Shown: positions 17,601-26,669, counted from the stretch's first letter. The stretch is DNA of 64,000 bases from an uncultured Methylophilaceae bacterium (GCA_903834185.1 CAILHX010000039.1:31621-95620); one strand, 5' to 3'. Program-made: numbers and translations. Notes: a model not told the origin generated them from the letters alone.

Positions 17601-17704
17601 GCATAGGCATTAGCTCCCAGCAATACGAAGGGTAAGGCGGCAGAGACCGCGATATGCACAGCCCTGCGACGGAAAACCATTTTATTTTGTATGTGATCTG
17701 ACAC
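14666..17704 (-). CDS. Autotransporter with C-terminal beta-barrel (type Va)
   Basis: 1012 residues from a GTG at 17704. This start is chosen because GAGGAG lies 8 bases upstream and the following sequence gives a compact signal peptide (FRRRAVHIAVSAALPF, then ANAYA). An in-frame ATG 17 codons earlier lacks a ribosome site. The passenger (about residues 35-730) is rich in Gly, Asn, Thr, Ser and Val, with NNxG and GxI/V repeats typical of a right-handed beta-helix. The last ~280 residues form an autotransporter barrel (GLGIWMQGFGFRGDQDQRKG, then AGADKLLNDDTRVGIAVSYA) and end in LQARFDF, with the terminal Phe recognised by the BAM complex. It is likely a surface adhesin; no protease motif was seen. 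It lies directly downstream of a two-component system on the same strand. Confidence 0.9.
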   Translation of the reverse strand: MSDHIQNKMVFRRRAVHIAVSAALPFVLLGANAYAAGSCTSSNGVVKCTGAFSGGASGGAIMVVPSNYTAVSNDSSGNTASLSTTIVGYSNANDFSITNIGSMNLSVPKFSVLNIGSGSTSPTIGTAPDGTTTVVTGLKAVPGYVDVFNGGTAPTSGDSVATQLTHQAGAKPLVNFEGVDIQQAGTVNNFGTITNTTAGSAATPLATNTFLVTNGPKVYTEGGADNLPYRTLGVWLNGDSTKLNNYGVITAGVNDSAITSSSAGVTGPNASLYTSLLGAGTAFSETFNADGSVNVVTMGPNKPTVYAVLSTSDSDDFYGNVNINNYNKIGAYLFVSNRNNSGTPVAIELKENLLDAHVYNAPGAIIEGVASSTIFVAASHSSLGTTWAPGVGKETYTKALGGAYAIGTDNNSDLITVINDGIIQSMSNAATPLYGTALNLSNARSVITNNIGGRIFGDISVSNQSNEFTFQNAGILTGNIVVTPNAGNGTGTSGSLVPTAQADGSIADVATARNVTNKVVIQPVINSAGGGNTVAAVGQITGGVYIASGGAASGGHPFELDVQPLVASGVTVKTGNTYTYSGSNINIATGAKATPNNADGTAGTTTQINNTNVHILSTALVNWAFVPGTTNQIVATVADPSTISGLSANGKVVLSTLLASSGSVSSLLQNLSDPNDVVKATEQLRPEINGATIQAALSATNKVFGVVDAHLDEVHVAQLTDSSGIATGDQVNGLGIWMQGFGFRGDQDQRKGVNGYNADAYGFAAGADKLLNDDTRVGIAVSYAQSNIKDKGASTGNATDIDSYQATLYGSMLIKDALIRNWYLNGMLGLGRHDYSNKRIVIGNTISGDHEAMQYTGKVEAGLPMKVGKATITPIASITYSRLSEDGYTESGVGALVVGDQETDSFRTGLGAKAQIPLYDKATLNSGFELRAIWGHEFADTAQDTTASFASGGSSFTTSGVSPARDSADLGFSIRIAASDGYIKQSLSLSYDAEIKDEYLSHTAQLQARFDF

Positions 17705-17790
17705 TTTGAATATCTCCTCGATTCCACGTGTAATGGCCCCCTGCCAAAACTCCATGGAAGATAGCTGTGCCGTGCGGGTGAGGGATATGG

Positions 17791-17820
17791 ATTAACTCCC
17801 TAGATATAGAGGGAGTTAAT
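17791..17820. promoter_or_regulatory. Perfect 11-bp inverted repeat upstream of autotransporter
   Basis: ATTAACTCCCT at 17791-17801 and AGGGAGTTAAT at 17810-17820 with an 8-base spacer. It lies 87-116 bases upstream of the autotransporter GTG and 51 bases past the response-regulator stop. It has no T-tract, which favours a protein-binding operator over a terminator. It could be the binding site of the adjacent NarL-type regulator. Confidence 0.5.
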
Positions 17821-17870
17821 CCCGAAACCGGATAGGAGAAACTACCGGTGGAATGGGTGTTTTGTGGCTG

Positions 17871-18521
17871 TCAGCTATCGATCAGGCCGAAGCGTATTGC
17901 CATGCGTACCAGCTCCACCGGTGTATTGATGCCCAGCTTCTGCTTGATCATGGTCTGGTAATTGGCGACGGTCTTGCTGCTGATCTTGAGGGTATGGGCG
18001 ATGCCGTCGATATCTTCGCCTTCTGCCAGTAACCGGAAGATCTCGAATTCGCGGGCAGAAAGCAGCTGCATGGGGTCGCCGTCGCCTTCCAGACTTTGCA
18101 GCGCGATCTTCTTGGCAACGTCCGAGCTGATATAGGTCTGGCCTTTGACGATGGTCTCCAGCGCATTCACCAGTTCCTGCGCCAGACTGCTTTTGGAGAG
18201 ATAGCCTTTGGCTCCGGCTTTGAGTGCCTGACTGGCAAAAGCGGCTTTTTCATGCATGGATAGCACCAGTATGCGGGCTGTGGGGTGGCGCGCGATGATG
18301 CGGCGTATCGCTTCCATGCCGCCCATGCCGGGCATGGTCAGATCCATCACCGAAACGTCCGGCAGGTGTTCGCTGAATTGCTGATACGCGCTTTCGCCGC
18401 TTTCCGCCTCGGCGATCACGTTGAAACCGGGATGCTGCTCCAGCAGCCGCCTTATGCCTGAGCGCACCACGGCATGATCATCCACCAGCATAATGCGTAC
18501 CTGCTGTACATCCGCCATCAT
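17871..18521 (-). CDS. NarL/FixJ-type response regulator
   Basis: 216 residues. The receiver domain has the acidic pair D14-D15 (MLVDDHAVVRSGIRRLL), phospho-acceptor D60 (SVMDLTMPGMGG) and the switch lysine in GYLSKSS. The LuxR-type helix-turn-helix spans about residues 150-205 (LSAREFEIFRLLAEG, then KISSKTVANYQTMIKQKLG). The partner sensor kinase ends 13 bases upstream, so the two form one operon. The regulator's closest downstream gene on the same strand is the autotransporter, preceded by a perfect inverted repeat. Autoregulation or control of the adhesin is a reasonable inference. Confidence 0.93.
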   Translation of the reverse strand: MMADVQQVRIMLVDDHAVVRSGIRRLLEQHPGFNVIAEAESGESAYQQFSEHLPDVSVMDLTMPGMGGMEAIRRIIARHPTARILVLSMHEKAAFASQALKAGAKGYLSKSSLAQELVNALETIVKGQTYISSDVAKKIALQSLEGDGDPMQLLSAREFEIFRLLAEGEDIDGIAHTLKISSKTVANYQTMIKQKLGINTPVELVRMAIRFGLIDS

Positions 18522-18534
18522 TTATATCCTGTAT

Positions 18535-19899
18535 TCAATGATCTGTTACCGGTATGCGTGCCGAAATATAGGTGCCCTTGCCCAGGCGTGAAGACAACAT
18601 GAATTCGCCCCCCAATCCTTCCACCCGCTCGCGCATGCCATGCAACCCGAAGCCGTCCACTACGGATTCGTTAAAGCCTTTGCCGTTGTCGCTGACACTG
18701 ATCATCAGTATGGTCGGCTGACCATCGCCGGATGTACGGTTGAGAGTGATCTCCACTTGCGAGGCGCGTGCATGGCGCGAGATATTGGTCAGGCACTCCT
18801 GCACCAGCCGGTAGATGGTGATCTGCATCACTTCGTTCATGCCTTCATCCTGACCCTGATAGATACTGTCATCCATGTTCAGTTTGCAGTTGACGCTCTC
18901 ATTGCGCGAGCGCCATGTGTCTACCAGATCCTGCAAGGCCGAGGCCAGTCCCAACTCATCCAGGATGCCGGGACGCAAACGCTGCATCAGCCCGCTCACC
19001 AGATCCATCAGGTGCCGCGACAGCTTGGACATGGCCTGCGCGCTATCGCGTATCTCCGGGTATTTCTTTTCCGCCAGTTGCAGTACCACTGCTGCATCGG
19101 CGTTGATGGCGGTGAGGCTTTGCCCGAACTCGTCGTGCAGGTCGCGCGCCAGGCTTTTGCGTTCCTCCTCCTGCAGCGAGATCAGTTGTTGCGACAGCCT
19201 GTGGTTACGCATGATGCTTTGCTGCAAGGTCTCTACCATGTGATTGAACTTGACGCCTATGCGCGCCAGTTCGGGCAGGTCGAACACCGGCAGGCGCGCT
19301 TCCAGATCGCCGCGTTCCAGGCTGTTCAGCGCTTCCAGTATCTTTGCCGTGGGCTTCAAAGCCTGACCTACCGCCCAGTACACCATCAGGTTCACGGTGA
19401 CGAAGAATACCGACAGCAACAACATCAGGTCGGTGATCTGTTTCCATATCTCCGCGTATTCGGAACTGGGGTCCGGCGTGATCACCAGCCTGCCCAGCAA
19501 ACGTCCCTGGTATTCGATGTCGCGCCGTTGCGGTTCCCACTTCGGTGCGACTTTGTCCATGATGCTCTCGAACCATGCCGGAGCTTCGTGCGGGGCGGAC
19601 AATTCTCCCGCGCGGTTGCTGTCCAGCACATGACCGTAGATATCCAGAAACTCGATGCGTACATGCCGCATGTGACTCAGGCTTCGCAGCCGAAGCGGCT
19701 TCTTTTCCGGCTCGCGCAGCACTGCGCCCGGGTTGTTGAGGATGCCGGTGTCGAACAGATAAAGCGCCAGCTTTTCGGTGGATTCCACTTCCGCCCGCAC
19801 ATTCTGCCTGGCGTTGACGATGTTCAGCAGCATGCCTGCCAGCAGCATCAGCAACAATAATCCGGTAATGATCAGGTTAAGCCGTAATTTTAGGCTCAA
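18535..19899 (-). CDS. Membrane sensor histidine kinase (HisKA_3, MoxY-like)
   Basis: 454 residues. TM1 is at about 9-29 and a periplasmic LapD/MoxY-type sensor at about 30-150. TM2 is at about 155-178 (LLLSVFFVTVNLMVYWAVGQ), followed by a HAMP linker to ~230. The HisKA_3 dimerisation segment carries the phospho-accepting H255 (EERKSLARDLHDEFGQ). The HATPase part has VSDNGKGF and GLHGMRERVEGLGGEF. Such kinases pair with NarL-type regulators, here encoded 13 bases downstream. The signal is unknown. The long opposite-strand frame over this gene is a shadow. Confidence 0.92.
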   Translation of the reverse strand: MSLKLRLNLIITGLLLLMLLAGMLLNIVNARQNVRAEVESTEKLALYLFDTGILNNPGAVLREPEKKPLRLRSLSHMRHVRIEFLDIYGHVLDSNRAGELSAPHEAPAWFESIMDKVAPKWEPQRRDIEYQGRLLGRLVITPDPSSEYAEIWKQITDLMLLLSVFFVTVNLMVYWAVGQALKPTAKILEALNSLERGDLEARLPVFDLPELARIGVKFNHMVETLQQSIMRNHRLSQQLISLQEEERKSLARDLHDEFGQSLTAINADAAVVLQLAEKKYPEIRDSAQAMSKLSRHLMDLVSGLMQRLRPGILDELGLASALQDLVDTWRSRNESVNCKLNMDDSIYQGQDEGMNEVMQITIYRLVQECLTNISRHARASQVEITLNRTSGDGQPTILMISVSDNGKGFNESVVDGFGLHGMRERVEGLGGEFMLSSRLGKGTYISARIPVTDH

Positions 19900-20071
19900 G
19901 GCAGTTCCTTTTTAATTAACCGTCATTCTAGGGCTTTATTGCCCATATCTGATCGGGAAAAAATCCTGATATAAAAGGGGAGTAACGCACAGGCGCGTTT
20001 GGCTGTGGCTGATTAAAGTACATGCTGATGATTCCATATTCCAGCGTACCGTTACGCGTATTGATGAAAAA

Positions 20072-20527
20072 ATGATGAGCAATACAGTCATGTTCAACCC
20101 GGTTTGCCCCAATTGTGCCACCACCACACTGTTCGGCGCAGCATACTGTCCGCATTGCGGTCATGGCTTGGCGCGTAATGATACGCCGCCGCCGGTAAAG
20201 CCTGCCGAAACGGCTGAGACGATTGCGCAAACCCTGACCGATACGCAATTCGTTTTCACTATCTGGGTGGCGAGTCTGGCCTTGCTTGTTATGACTGGTA
20301 TCGTACACAAACTCTACGGCATGCTAGATGTGCTGTTGATATCCGGGCTGCTGATGTTCTACATCTGGGCATTCCTGCTGGTCAAGCTGGATCAACTCGC
20401 CAATGCTGTCGGCAAGAATCCGGCGTTCTGGGTATATTGCTCGTTGCTATTACCGTTAATGGGCAACTTCATAAGTTTTTATTTGCTGCGGCAGTACGCC
20501 CGTCTCAAAATACGCGAATTGGAGTAA
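20072..20527 (+). CDS. Small zinc-ribbon membrane protein
   Basis: 151 residues; a second ATG directly follows the first. The N-terminus has a double CxxC zinc ribbon (CPNCATTTLFGAAYCPHCGH). A Pro-rich linker follows, then three predicted transmembrane helices (around 65-83, 88-108 and 120-140). No known catalytic motif. Its end is followed 109 bases later by the DUF748 gene, so cotranscription is possible. The function is not recognised. It resembles in plan, not clearly in sequence, the zinc-ribbon protein at 3570. Confidence 0.65.
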   Translation: MMSNTVMFNPVCPNCATTTLFGAAYCPHCGHGLARNDTPPPVKPAETAETIAQTLTDTQFVFTIWVASLALLVMTGIVHKLYGMLDVLLISGLLMFYIWAFLLVKLDQLANAVGKNPAFWVYCSLLLPLMGNFISFYLLRQYARLKIRELE

Positions 20528-20636
20528 GCCCCCAGTTACTGTATTTGCGACTAAACCTACATTTTGATGCTTGACCCTGCGCTATAAGCAATTACACTGG
20601 ACACGTTTAGTTCATGTAGATAAGGTGGGGCTTAAA

Positions 20637-23600
20637 GTGAATAAAAAGTTGCGTGGTTTTATCGCAGGCAAGCCCTTGAAAATCGCCATAGGCGCGATTG
20701 TTGCCTATCTGCTGTTCGCCATCTATGCCGTCAACCCGCTGGCGCAGCGCATCCTGCCCTGGGTGGCGGAAAAAAAACTGGCGAGCCGTATCAGTGTCGG
20801 CCAGGTCAAGCTGGACCCGTTCAATTTGATCCTCACCGTAGACAAGCTGCGCCTGACGCGGGCGGACGGCGCGCCGCTGGCCGGTTTTGAGCGTTTGCAA
20901 CTGGATCTGGAAAGCAGCGGCATTTTCCATTGGGTGTGGCATCTCAAGGATATTCGCCTGACCGCGCCGCAGGTCACGCTGGATATCGCGCCTGACGGCA
21001 AATTCAACTGGTCGGAGCTGCTCGCCAGGCTGAATGAGGACAAGGAGCCGGATAACCACAGGATCCCGCGCATCAGGATTGACCATATCGTGATCGACAA
21101 GGGCGATATCGAATACACCGAGCGCAACCGCCCGCAGCCGTTCAAGAGCGTGATGCAACCGCTGGGGCTGGAGCTGGCAGGTATCTCCACCTTGCCCGAA
21201 GACCGCGGCGATTATCTATTGGCTGCAGAGCTGCCGGAGCAGGGCGGCACGCTGAAATGGAAAGGTAATCTGGCGGTGAACCCGGTTGCTTCCAACGGCG
21301 CGATCGAGGTTCAGGGTATTAAACTTGCGCAACTGATGCAGATCGCCAATCAGGCAGCCTTGCCGGTGAAGTTAAGCTCAGGCGAGCTTGCCGCCACGCT
21401 CAACTATAACTTCGCGCTGGTCAAAGGCAAGGATGCGCCAGTTCCGGTCGCCAGCCTGAACAAGGTGGCGGTCAGGCTGTCGCAGCTATCGGGTACGTTG
21501 TCGCCCAGGGCGAAGTTTGCGTTGAATGACATAGTCGTAGGCCTGCCGCAGCTGGATTTTTCCATGCTGAACGGTTTGCAACTGCGTTTTCAGGGATTGG
21601 GAGTCGCACTGCATCAGCTTGATCTGAGAAGCGGCACAGCAGACTTGCTCAAGCTCGATCAGGCATCGCTGACAGGCGTGGATTACGACCTGAAATCCAG
21701 CCGACTGAAGATCGCCGGATTATCTCTGGATAACGGCGCCATCTCCGCTACCCGCAGCAGAAGCGGCAGCCTGGACTGGCAGGAAATCGTAGCAGGTAAT
21801 ACATCCCCAGCCCAGCCCACACCTCAGCCAGTGATTGCACCAGATAAATCCAAACCGGCTTTCCAATTCGATATCGCCAGTGCGAAACTGCAGCACTGGA
21901 AAGCAGCATTCAACGACCAGAGTTTCGTGCACCCGTTGCATGCCGAGATCAAGGACATCAACTTCGGTGCCGAAGTCAGCAATGCCGGCGGCAGTCTCGC
22001 CGTCAGTGCCATCAGTACCAGTGTCGCCGGTGTTAGCGTTAAATCCGCATTGTCGCCAGCAACCGTATTCAGTCTGGAGAGGGTCAGCCTCGACAAGGGG
22101 GATGTGAGTCTGGGCAATAGCAGTGTCAAATTTCCCGAAATTCTGTTTTCCGGCCTGCAAACCCAGGTGATACGAGACGCGAACAAGGCGCTCAACTGGC
22201 AGGCGATACTGGAACAGCCTGCCACTGGCGCAAAGTCTAAAAGCAAGCCGCAGACTTCCGCCTGGAAGGTGGCCGTGGACAGGATCGCCCTGAAAAACGG
22301 CAATGTGCATATCGAAGACAAGAGCACAGCCTTGCCAGTGATTCTTGATGTGCAGAATGCGGCACTGCAATTGAATAACGGTTCTCTCGACGTGAGTAAG
22401 TCGCTACCGGTAAGCGCCAGATTCCAGGTCAGGCAGGGCGGCCAGTTTTCTGCCGACGGCAAGCTGGCGCTGTCACCGTTGAAAACCGATCTGAAGCTGA
22501 AACTGGATGGTTTATCGCTCAAGCCGTTCTCGCCTTACGTCAATCAGTTCGCCTTCCTCAAATTAAGCGATGGTCAGGTCAATGTGGCAGGCAAACTGGC
22601 GCTCAAATCGGATAAAGCTCTTGCCGGCGAGTTCGCAGGCGGTTTCAGCGTCAACAACCTGGCATTGAATGAAGAGCCCAACGATTCGCTGTTCCTGGGG
22701 TGGAAGGCAGTATCCAGCGACTCGCTCAAATTGGGATTTGCTCCCAACCGGTTGCATATGAATGAGCTGCGCATCACCCAGCCGGTAGGCAAGTTCATCA
22801 TCTACGAGGACAAGACGCTCAACATCAAACGTATCCTGCGTTCCGGTGCCCCCGCCGCAACCACGACAGCATCGGCCCCGGTGACGCCTGCGCCTGTCAG
22901 TGCCGACAATACGCAAGACAGCTTTCCCATCTCCGTGGATAGACTCAGTGTGCGGGATGGCGACGTGGATTTTGCCGATTTATCACTCGTTCCTCAGTTC
23001 GGTACCCATATCAATACTCTCACCGGCATCATCAACGGTCTTTCCAGCAACCCTGCCACGACCGCGCAGGTCGAATTGGACGGCAAGGTGGACGAATACG
23101 GTGCTGTGGATATACGCGGTGCGCTACAGCCTTTCCATGCCACCGATTTCACCGATCTGAAGCTGGCCTTCCACAATCTGGAGATGAACCGCCTGACGCC
23201 GTATTCTGGCAAGTTCGCCGGGCGCAAGATAGATTCCGGAAAGCTGTCGGTCGACCTAGAATACAAGATCAAGAACCGCCAGCTGGCGGGCGAGAACAAG
23301 TTTGTCATTAACAAACTCAGGCTGGGCGAGCATGTGGATAGCAAGGACGCGTTGAATCTGCCGCTGGATCTGGCCATCGCCATCCTCGAAGACAGCGACG
23401 GGCTGATAGACCTCGATCTGCCTATCTCCGGCAGTCTGGACGACCCCCAATTCAGCTACGGCAAAATCATCTGGAAAGCCGTCGTCAATGTACTGGAGAA
23501 AATAGCCACCGCGCCTTTCCGCGCGCTTGGTAATTTGCTGGGCATCAGCTCGGACAAGCTGGAAGCAGTCGCTTTCGACCCCGGCAAAGCCGTGCTGTTA

Positions 23601-24140
23601 CCGCCTGAGGAGGAAAAACTAAAGGCAGTCGCCACAGCCATGTCCAAACGCGCATCGCTGGCGTTGACCATTACTCCGGCATACGACCCTGCGCAGGACA
23701 CGCCCGCATTGCAGGAACTGTCAACGCGCCGCGACGTGGCTAACGAACTCGGTCTGCAGTTGAAAGAGGGCGAAGCTGCGGGCCCGGTAGACCTGAATAA
23801 CCCCAAAGTGCAACGAGCGGTGGAGAACCTGCTAAAAGATAGAAGCGGGCAGGGGCGCAGCCTGAAAGCGCTGGATTTCGTCAAGGATTACTTCAAGAAA
23901 CCAAGTGCCGAAGACGAGAAGAAGTACGGCGCGATGCTGCAACAACTGAAGGCCACAGCCAAAGTGAGCGATGCCGACCTGGTGGCACTGGCCAGGGAAA
24001 GGGCAGCCAATCTGCAATCTTATCTGGTGAAGAGTGGGGGGCTGGCAGCCGAACGAACCAGTATCGCGGAGCCGGTTAAAGTGACGGGTGATGCGAATGC
24101 GGTAAAACTTAAACTGGCACTGGGGTTGGCCAAAAAGTAA
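20637..24140 (+). CDS. Giant DUF748/AsmA-like envelope protein
   Basis: About 1167 residues from GTG 20637, preferred because AGGTGGGG lies 6 bases upstream; the frame is open for 22 more codons without a good site. One N-terminal membrane anchor (KIAIGAIVAYLLFAIYAVNP) is followed by a long periplasmic region made of repeated beta-rich units (DKLRLTRADGAPLAGFERL; SVDRLSVRDGDVDFADLSL). This is the pattern of AsmA/DUF748 proteins thought to form bridge-like lipid conduits or to act in outer-membrane biogenesis. The C-terminal ~200 residues contain an OmpA-like element (LLPPEEEKLKAVATAMSKR, then LTITPAYDP), as is usual for DUF748. It is followed by mscS at 36 bases. A lipid-transfer role is by family analogy only. 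Confidence 0.85.
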   Translation: MNKKLRGFIAGKPLKIAIGAIVAYLLFAIYAVNPLAQRILPWVAEKKLASRISVGQVKLDPFNLILTVDKLRLTRADGAPLAGFERLQLDLESSGIFHWVWHLKDIRLTAPQVTLDIAPDGKFNWSELLARLNEDKEPDNHRIPRIRIDHIVIDKGDIEYTERNRPQPFKSVMQPLGLELAGISTLPEDRGDYLLAAELPEQGGTLKWKGNLAVNPVASNGAIEVQGIKLAQLMQIANQAALPVKLSSGELAATLNYNFALVKGKDAPVPVASLNKVAVRLSQLSGTLSPRAKFALNDIVVGLPQLDFSMLNGLQLRFQGLGVALHQLDLRSGTADLLKLDQASLTGVDYDLKSSRLKIAGLSLDNGAISATRSRSGSLDWQEIVAGNTSPAQPTPQPVIAPDKSKPAFQFDIASAKLQHWKAAFNDQSFVHPLHAEIKDINFGAEVSNAGGSLAVSAISTSVAGVSVKSALSPATVFSLERVSLDKGDVSLGNSSVKFPEILFSGLQTQVIRDANKALNWQAILEQPATGAKSKSKPQTSAWKVAVDRIALKNGNVHIEDKSTALPVILDVQNAALQLNNGSLDVSKSLPVSARFQVRQGGQFSADGKLALSPLKTDLKLKLDGLSLKPFSPYVNQFAFLKLSDGQVNVAGKLALKSDKALAGEFAGGFSVNNLALNEEPNDSLFLGWKAVSSDSLKLGFAPNRLHMNELRITQPVGKFIIYEDKTLNIKRILRSGAPAATTTASAPVTPAPVSADNTQDSFPISVDRLSVRDGDVDFADLSLVPQFGTHINTLTGIINGLSSNPATTAQVELDGKVDEYGAVDIRGALQPFHATDFTDLKLAFHNLEMNRLTPYSGKFAGRKIDSGKLSVDLEYKIKNRQLAGENKFVINKLRLGEHVDSKDALNLPLDLAIAILEDSDGLIDLDLPISGSLDDPQFSYGKIIWKAVVNVLEKIATAPFRALGNLLGISSDKLEAVAFDPGKAVLLPPEEEKLKAVATAMSKRASLALTITPAYDPAQDTPALQELSTRRDVANELGLQLKEGEAAGPVDLNNPKVQRAVENLLKDRSGQGRSLKALDFVKDYFKKPSAEDEKKYGAMLQQLKATAKVSDADLVALARERAANLQSYLVKSGGLAAERTSIAEPVKVTGDANAVKLKLALGLAKK

Positions 24141-24176
24141 TTAGACAAAAAATGATAAACGAAAAAGGAATAAATA

Positions 24177-25007
24177 ATGACAACTGACCTGGTGAACGAC
24201 CAACTCGGCAATTTCGACCACATCCAGCGCGTAGTGATCGATCTGGCGATTCAATTCGGCCCCAAAGTGGTAGTGGCGATCCTCATCCTCATCGCCGGGG
24301 TATTCGCCGGGCGCTGGGTGGGCAAAGCGACAGACCGCGGACTGAAGAAATTCAATCTGGAGCCGCCGGTGCGGCAGCTGCTGGTGCGCATCGTGCGCAT
24401 TTTCGTACTCGCTTTGTTCGCCATCATCGCGTTGCAGAATCTGGGCGTGGAGCTGTTACCGCTGATCGCCGGTCTGGGCGTGGCAGGTGCAGGTGTAGCA
24501 CTGGCAATGCAGGGGGTGTTGAGCAATATGATGGCAGGTTTGACCATCATCTTCACCCGTCCATTCCGCATCGGTGAATACATTTCCATCGTCAGCGAAG
24601 AAGGTGTGGTGGAAACCATCAGTTTGTTCAGCACGGTACTCAGCCATGCCGATCAATCCAGAGTGGTGATCCCCAACCGCAAGATCGTGGGCGAGATCCT
24701 GCACAATTACGGCTATATCAGGCAGATCGAGATACTGATAGGTGTGGCTTATAACACCGATCTGGACAAAGCCATCGCCCTCGCCGGTGACGTGCTGCAA
24801 GCCGATACGCGCATACTAAAAGATCCGGCTCCGGTGATCGGGGTCGGCTCTCTTAACAGCATGGCGGTCAGCATTTCGGTGAAGCCCTGGGTCAACGTGC
24901 CCGATTACGCCGCCACCAAAAGCGAACTGAGCAAGGCTATCGTCAAGGTTTACCGCAGCAAGCGCATCGTGATTCCTGTCACCACGCTGCCTGCTGCGAC
25001 AGCATAA
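24177..25007 (+). CDS. mscS: Small-conductance mechanosensitive channel, MscS family
   Basis: 276 residues. Three N-terminal transmembrane helices end in the Gly/Ala-rich pore helix (GLGVAGAGVALAMQGVLSNM), then the beta-domain (FRIGEYISIVSEEGVVETI) and the alpha/beta C-terminal vestibule. The length matches E. coli MscS (286). It releases solutes on hypo-osmotic shock from the inner membrane. A ribosome-like AAAGGAA lies 10 bases before the ATG. It probably shares a transcript with the DUF748 gene. It converges on the phosphate transporter with only 3 bases between the stops. Confidence 0.92.
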   Translation: MTTDLVNDQLGNFDHIQRVVIDLAIQFGPKVVVAILILIAGVFAGRWVGKATDRGLKKFNLEPPVRQLLVRIVRIFVLALFAIIALQNLGVELLPLIAGLGVAGAGVALAMQGVLSNMMAGLTIIFTRPFRIGEYISIVSEEGVVETISLFSTVLSHADQSRVVIPNRKIVGEILHNYGYIRQIEILIGVAYNTDLDKAIALAGDVLQADTRILKDPAPVIGVGSLNSMAVSISVKPWVNVPDYAATKSELSKAIVKVYRSKRIVIPVTTLPAATA

Positions 25008-25010
25008 GTT

Positions 25011-26606
25011 TTAGAACAAATGGGCGAATATCCAGTACAGCGAGCCGGATAGCAGCATCGCCATCGGCAGGGTAAGCACCCAGGCCATTGCCAGATTACG
25101 CACGGTTTCCATCTGCAAGCCGGACTTGTTCGCTGCCATGGTGCCTGCCACGCCGGAGGAAAGCACATGTGTGGTAGATACCGGCAGGCCGAAATTATCC
25201 GCGGCGCTGATCATCGCCATCGCCACCAGTTCCGCAGATGCGCCCTGTGCGTAGGTAAGATGGGTCTTGCCGATCTTTTCGCCCACAGTCTTGACGATGC
25301 GCTTCCAGCCTATCATGGTGCCCAGTCCCAGTGCGATGGCGACGGCCACTTTTACCCATAACGGGATGAACTTGGTCGCAGCGTCGATCTCTCTTTTGAA
25401 CGTATCGATATTGGCCTGGCTGTCCTTATCCAGTTGCACATTCTTGTCCTTGTCCAGCAGGCGTATCGCTTCCGAGGCCAGGTACATGTCATTACGCACG
25501 TTGCCCACGGCTTCGATAGGCACATGTGCCAGTGTGCCGTATTCCTTGACCTGACTGCCTATACTGCCGGTGATGGCAGCCAGTGCTGGCAGAACTTCCG
25601 GCGTGAACTTCTTGGAACGTATATATTCGGAGATTACGTGGCGGTTATCTTCAGGCACGGCTGCCGGGGCGAGCTTCACCAGAGATTGTTGCGTTACCTG
25701 AGCGACGGCTGCGAATTGCGTCATTTGATCGACAGGCATGGCGCGGTTCAGGGCATAGGCCATAGGCACAGTACCTACCAGGATCAGCATGATCAGACCC
25801 ATGCCTTTTTGACCGTCGTTGGAACCGTGTGCGAACGACACGCCGGTGCAGGTCAGCACCAGCAGGCCGCGTATCCACAACGGAGGCGGTTTTTTGCCTT
25901 TAGGCGCTTCGAACAATTCCTTGTTCTTGATCAGGGCACGCATCAGCAGCAGCACGATCGCAGACAGGAAGAAGCCTAGCAAAGGCGAAAGCAGCAGGGA
26001 GTAACCGATCTTGGTGGCCTGCGCCCAGTCCACGCCGCTGGTACCATCGCGTCCGTGCATCAGCGCATTGGCAACACCCACGCCGATGATGGAGCCTATC
26101 AGTGTATGCGAGGAAGAAGCCGGCAGACCCAGGAACCAGGTGCCAAGATTCCAGAGGATGGCAGCGATCAGCAGTGCGAACACCATGGCGAAGCCTGCAC
26201 TGGAGCCGACCTGCAAGATCAATTCCACCGGCAGTAGCGAGATGATGCCGAAAGCGACTGCTCCACTCGAAACCAGCACGCCAAGGAAATTGAAAAAGCC
26301 CGACCATACCACGGCAAAATTGGGCGGCAGCGAATGCGTATAGATCACGGTGGCGACTGCGTTGGCGGTATCGTGAAAACCATTCACGAACTCGAATCCC
26401 AGCGCGATCATCAGCGCGACACCCAGCAACAGGAAAGGCATTAGGGTGGTGGTTTTGGCTCCGGTTGCGCTTACGTCGTGCATCAGGCTATAACCTGTAA
26501 ATAATAAACCGCCAATCAGCAAGCCAAGAAAAATCATGAGTGTGATAAAGCCTGGTGCTTCATCCAGATGTGGTCGTGTATCTACTGCTGTTGCTGTTGA
26601 ATTCAT
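25011..26606 (-). CDS. pitA: Low-affinity inorganic phosphate transporter, Pit family
   Basis: 531 residues, about ten or more transmembrane helices. The two PHO4/Pit signature repeats are present: GFEFVNGFHDTANAVATVIY near the N-terminus and SFAHGSNDGQKGMGLIMLIL in the middle. A hydrophilic central loop (about residues 295-430) separates the halves. Likely a proton-coupled metal-phosphate importer of the inner membrane. It lies 131 bases downstream of ppk2 on the same strand, pairing phosphate import with polyphosphate metabolism. A 10-bp hairpin sits between them. Confidence 0.92.
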   Translation of the reverse strand: MNSTATAVDTRPHLDEAPGFITLMIFLGLLIGGLLFTGYSLMHDVSATGAKTTTLMPFLLLGVALMIALGFEFVNGFHDTANAVATVIYTHSLPPNFAVVWSGFFNFLGVLVSSGAVAFGIISLLPVELILQVGSSAGFAMVFALLIAAILWNLGTWFLGLPASSSHTLIGSIIGVGVANALMHGRDGTSGVDWAQATKIGYSLLLSPLLGFFLSAIVLLLMRALIKNKELFEAPKGKKPPPLWIRGLLVLTCTGVSFAHGSNDGQKGMGLIMLILVGTVPMAYALNRAMPVDQMTQFAAVAQVTQQSLVKLAPAAVPEDNRHVISEYIRSKKFTPEVLPALAAITGSIGSQVKEYGTLAHVPIEAVGNVRNDMYLASEAIRLLDKDKNVQLDKDSQANIDTFKREIDAATKFIPLWVKVAVAIALGLGTMIGWKRIVKTVGEKIGKTHLTYAQGASAELVAMAMISAADNFGLPVSTTHVLSSGVAGTMAANKSGLQMETVRNLAMAWVLTLPMAMLLSGSLYWIFAHLF

Positions 26607-26669
26607 GGATAACTACTCCCCGGCGTTATTGTTAAAGATCGGATTGTGGCTGGTTCCCGTGAAGTTTTT

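Noticed and set aside
18640..19860. Long plus-strand open frame (406 codons) over the sensor kinase gene
   Set aside because: It is exactly antisense to a clear histidine kinase, is rich in Gln and His as mirror frames are, and shows no domain.
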